From contig JABDPP010000360.1 of the NCBI GenBank assembly GCA_013042765.1, forward strand, positions 1 through 10,181: a DNA stretch of 10,181 nucleotides, in the 5' to 3' direction. A program made the translations under genes and the position numbers. Each line of letters starts with the position of its first letter. Position 1 is the first letter of the stretch. The notes under the pieces were generated by a model. The model was not told the DNA's origin. It saw only the letters and a program-made list of their open reading frames with translations, and made no database searches. Shown here piece by piece: positions 8,606-10,181 of the stretch. This DNA is from Litoreibacter sp. (GTDB taxonomy: Bacteria; Pseudomonadota; Alphaproteobacteria; Rhodobacterales; Rhodobacteraceae).

Positions 8606-8610
8606 GGGAG
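8606..8610 (+). promoter_or_regulatory. Ribosome binding site that sets the TTG start of the stress protein gene
   Basis: GGGAG lies 7 nt before TTG (8618-8620). The only upstream in-frame alternative, GTG at 8576, has no comparable site and falls inside the proposed promoter. The protein read from TTG begins with IKKILVPVRG, the usual first beta strand of the Usp fold. Confidence 0.7.
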
Positions 8611-8617
8611 TGTTACA

Positions 8618-9475
8618 TTGATCAAGAAAATCCTGGTCCCGGTTCGCGGTGACGGCAAGGGTGACAATGTTCTGGCCCACGCATCGGTTCTTGCTCATCG
8701 GTTCAACGCCCTGATCGAAGTGACCCATTGCCGCGCCCGTCCCGAGGACCTGATGCCCTTCGGCGTCCCGATCCCGGAGATGCTGCGCAAACAGATCGTC
8801 GACCAGAGCTACGAGATCGCCAATATCGAGGAAGACACGATCAAAGAGCAATTGCACGTCCTGGCGGAAAAGCTCGACCTTGATCAAACCGGCACCAAAA
8901 TTGGCTCCGCGGCATCGGTCTCCTATGTTGAGGAAGTTGGCCGTCAGGTTGACGTAATCCGCCGTCATGGCCGTCTGAACGATGTGATTGCCGTGGCACG
9001 GCCTGACCGGGATACGAAACTCGGAGCAAACACCCTGAAAGCGGCCCTGTTTCATTCCGGCCGTCCGGTTTTGATGTGCCCGCCCGTCGACAAGACGCCC
9101 GAGACGATCGGAAACCGCGTCGTGATCGCCTGGAACGGCAGCTCGGAGGCCGCGCGTGGTCTGGCACAGGGCATGGAAATCATTCGCGAAGCAACCGAAG
9201 TTTCAGTTCTGACCAGCGGCTTAGATTCCGGACCCGGCACCACCATCGACGACGTCCTGAGTTATCTGGCTTTGCACAATGTGGACGCCAAGGCCGTGAA
9301 GTTCTCGGCCGGCCGGAACGCCGGTGCGGCGATACTGGCCATGTGTGCTGAACTCGGCGCAGATTTGATGATCATGGGCGCTTATGGCGACAGCTATGAG
9401 AGAGAGACGCTTTTCGGCGGGAACACCCAGACGATCGTGGACCGGGCCAACCTTCCGGTCCTGCTGAGTCATTGA
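8618..9475 (+). CDS. Universal stress protein with two tandem Usp domains
   Basis: A 285-residue protein from the TTG start, twice the size of a single Usp domain. Domain one covers about residues 1-145, opening with IKKILVPVRG. Domain two runs from about 164 (GNRVVIAWNGSSEAARGL) to the end. The second domain carries the nucleotide-loop pattern G-x2-G-x9-GGN at residues 254-269 (GAYGDSYERETLFGGN), so it may bind ATP. The first domain lacks an obvious intact copy. It has a likely promoter of its own and sits directly before a transporter binding protein gene. In Halomonas elongata the Usp protein TeaD regulates the adjacent TRAP transporter TeaABC, so a transporter-linked role is possible here, but that is inference. 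The in-frame GTG at 8576 would add 14 residues and is less likely as start. Confidence 0.88.
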   Translation: MIKKILVPVRGDGKGDNVLAHASVLAHRFNALIEVTHCRARPEDLMPFGVPIPEMLRKQIVDQSYEIANIEEDTIKEQLHVLAEKLDLDQTGTKIGSAASVSYVEEVGRQVDVIRRHGRLNDVIAVARPDRDTKLGANTLKAALFHSGRPVLMCPPVDKTPETIGNRVVIAWNGSSEAARGLAQGMEIIREATEVSVLTSGLDSGPGTTIDDVLSYLALHNVDAKAVKFSAGRNAGAAILAMCAELGADLMIMGAYGDSYERETLFGGNTQTIVDRANLPVLLSH

Positions 9476-9618
9476 CTTAACGTAACGACACCATAAGTTG
9501 ACCCATTCGTAGAAAGACAAGGAGGCAGTAAACAACAAAGAGCATATCCAGGACGATCTAATGCCGCGGGAGACGGCAGACGTCCGACCAAACCACTAAA
9601 TTCCTAGGGAGGAATATT
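9476..9618 (+). other. 143-bp leader between the stress protein and transporter genes
   Basis: No firm promoter was found. TTGACT (9472-9477) and TTGACC (9498-9503) could be -35 boxes, but neither has a convincing -10 at normal spacing. AGGAGG at 9520-9525 is a strong ribosome-site match with no ATG, GTG or TTG at usable distance. A small hairpin TGCCG/CGGCA (9562-9566 with 9574-9578) lies within a 12-codon ATG frame (9561-9599). The effective site for the next gene is AGGGAGGA (9606-9613), 5 nt before its ATG. Confidence 0.4.
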
Positions 9619-10181
9619 ATGAAACTACTGAAAACTCTTACCGCCAGCGCGCTGGCAATCGCGGTCTCCGCGCCAGCTGCCTTTGCAGAATGGCAACCGC
9701 GCAAACCGGTTGAGTTCATCATTATGGCCGGCACCGGTGGCGGCGCTGACCAGATCGCGCGCCTGCTGCAGGGCCTGATCGAGAAAAAAGACCTCAGCTC
9801 GCGGCCATTCATTCCGATCAACAAGCCCGGTGGATCCGGTGCGGAAGCGCTGCGGTATCTGCAGGACAAAGCCGGTGACAATCACACGGTGATGATGACG
9901 CTGAACAGCTTTTACACCACGCCGATCATTCAGAAAGATCTGGGCGTCGACGTAACGCAGTTCACGCCCATTGGCCTGATGGCGATGGACACGTTCCTGC
10001 TGTGGGTGAATACCGACCGCGAAGATATCACTGACCTCGACAGCTATGTCGAGACTGTCAAAGCGGCCGGTCTGGACTGGAAAGTCGGCGGCACGGGTTC
10101 GGGTCAGGAAGACTCGGTGCTCACCGCGATGATGGAAGCTGCGTTCGACTATGACGTGACCTACATCCCGTTCCCCGGTGG
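9619..10181 (+). CDS. Tripartite tricarboxylate transporter substrate-binding protein (TctC/Bug family), 3'-truncated
   Basis: A periplasmic binding protein cut by the right edge after 187 complete codons; full-length family members are about 300-330 residues. The ATG has a strong AGGGAGGA site 5 nt upstream. Residues 1-23 form a Sec signal peptide: basic KLLK, a hydrophobic core, then AFA with cleavage before Glu24. The mature part begins with the family pattern PVEFIIMAGTGGGADQIARL (30-49), in which the Gly-rich loop and Asp44 are expected near the ligand carboxylate. NKPGGSGAEALRYL and the segment with TQFTPIGLMAMDTFLLWVN also match the family. The membrane subunits TctB and TctA would be expected downstream, outside the window. 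The ligand is unknown. Next to an oxalate operon, oxalate or another small carboxylate is a fair guess. Confidence 0.9.
   Translation, partial: MKLLKTLTASALAIAVSAPAAFAEWQPRKPVEFIIMAGTGGGADQIARLLQGLIEKKDLSSRPFIPINKPGGSGAEALRYLQDKAGDNHTVMMTLNSFYTTPIIQKDLGVDVTQFTPIGLMAMDTFLLWVNTDREDITDLDSYVETVKAAGLDWKVGGTGSGQEDSVLTAMMEAAFDYDVTYIPFPG

Noticed and set aside
9561..9599. A 12-codon ATG frame upstream of tctC as a leader peptide
   Set aside because: The ribosome site is weak, there is no run of regulatory codons, and such short frames arise by chance.

Overview
The window is a GC-rich bacterial segment with every supportable gene on the + strand. The protein families, the FCD-type GntR regulator and the TctC-type binding protein fit an alphaproteobacterium, possibly a Rhodobacterales-like one. 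That placement is an impression from protein style and base composition, not a computed result.

Layout. Positions 1-1899 hold the C-terminal two thirds of a molybdenum/tungsten formate dehydrogenase alpha subunit, cut by the left edge. A 114-bp gap (1900-2013) carries a near-perfect 24-bp palindrome of GntR-operator type. Then come five tightly spaced genes: gntR (2014-2718), oxalyl-CoA decarboxylase oxc (2767-4536), formyl-CoA:oxalate CoA-transferase frc (4554-5825), a stand-alone formyltransferase/10-formyl-THF hydrolase-like protein (5850-6767) and formate-tetrahydrofolate ligase fhs (6795-8471). Gaps from oxc to fhs are 17-27 bp, so one operon is likely. A stem-loop at 8484-8513 follows fhs. 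A tandem universal stress protein with its own probable promoter and a TTG start (8618-9475) comes next. After a 143-bp leader lies the start of a tripartite tricarboxylate transporter binding protein (9619 to the right edge), which has a clear signal peptide.

How the genes work together (inference from families and order). Frc moves CoA from formyl-CoA to oxalate. Oxc decarboxylates oxalyl-CoA to formyl-CoA and CO2. The net product is formate. Formate can then be oxidised to CO2 for reducing power by the formate dehydrogenase, or activated with ATP by Fhs to 10-formyl-THF and enter the folate C1 pool. The periplasmic binding protein is a candidate for uptake of oxalate or a related carboxylate.

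The least explained part is the fourth gene. It resembles the N-terminal hydrolase domain of animal 10-formyl-THF dehydrogenase (ALDH1L1), without the carrier and aldehyde dehydrogenase domains. Next to fhs it would either reverse the Fhs reaction or do something undescribed with formyl-CoA or formyl-THF. No mobile elements, CRISPR arrays, tRNAs or rRNAs were seen. No gene-free stretch exceeds 150 bp.
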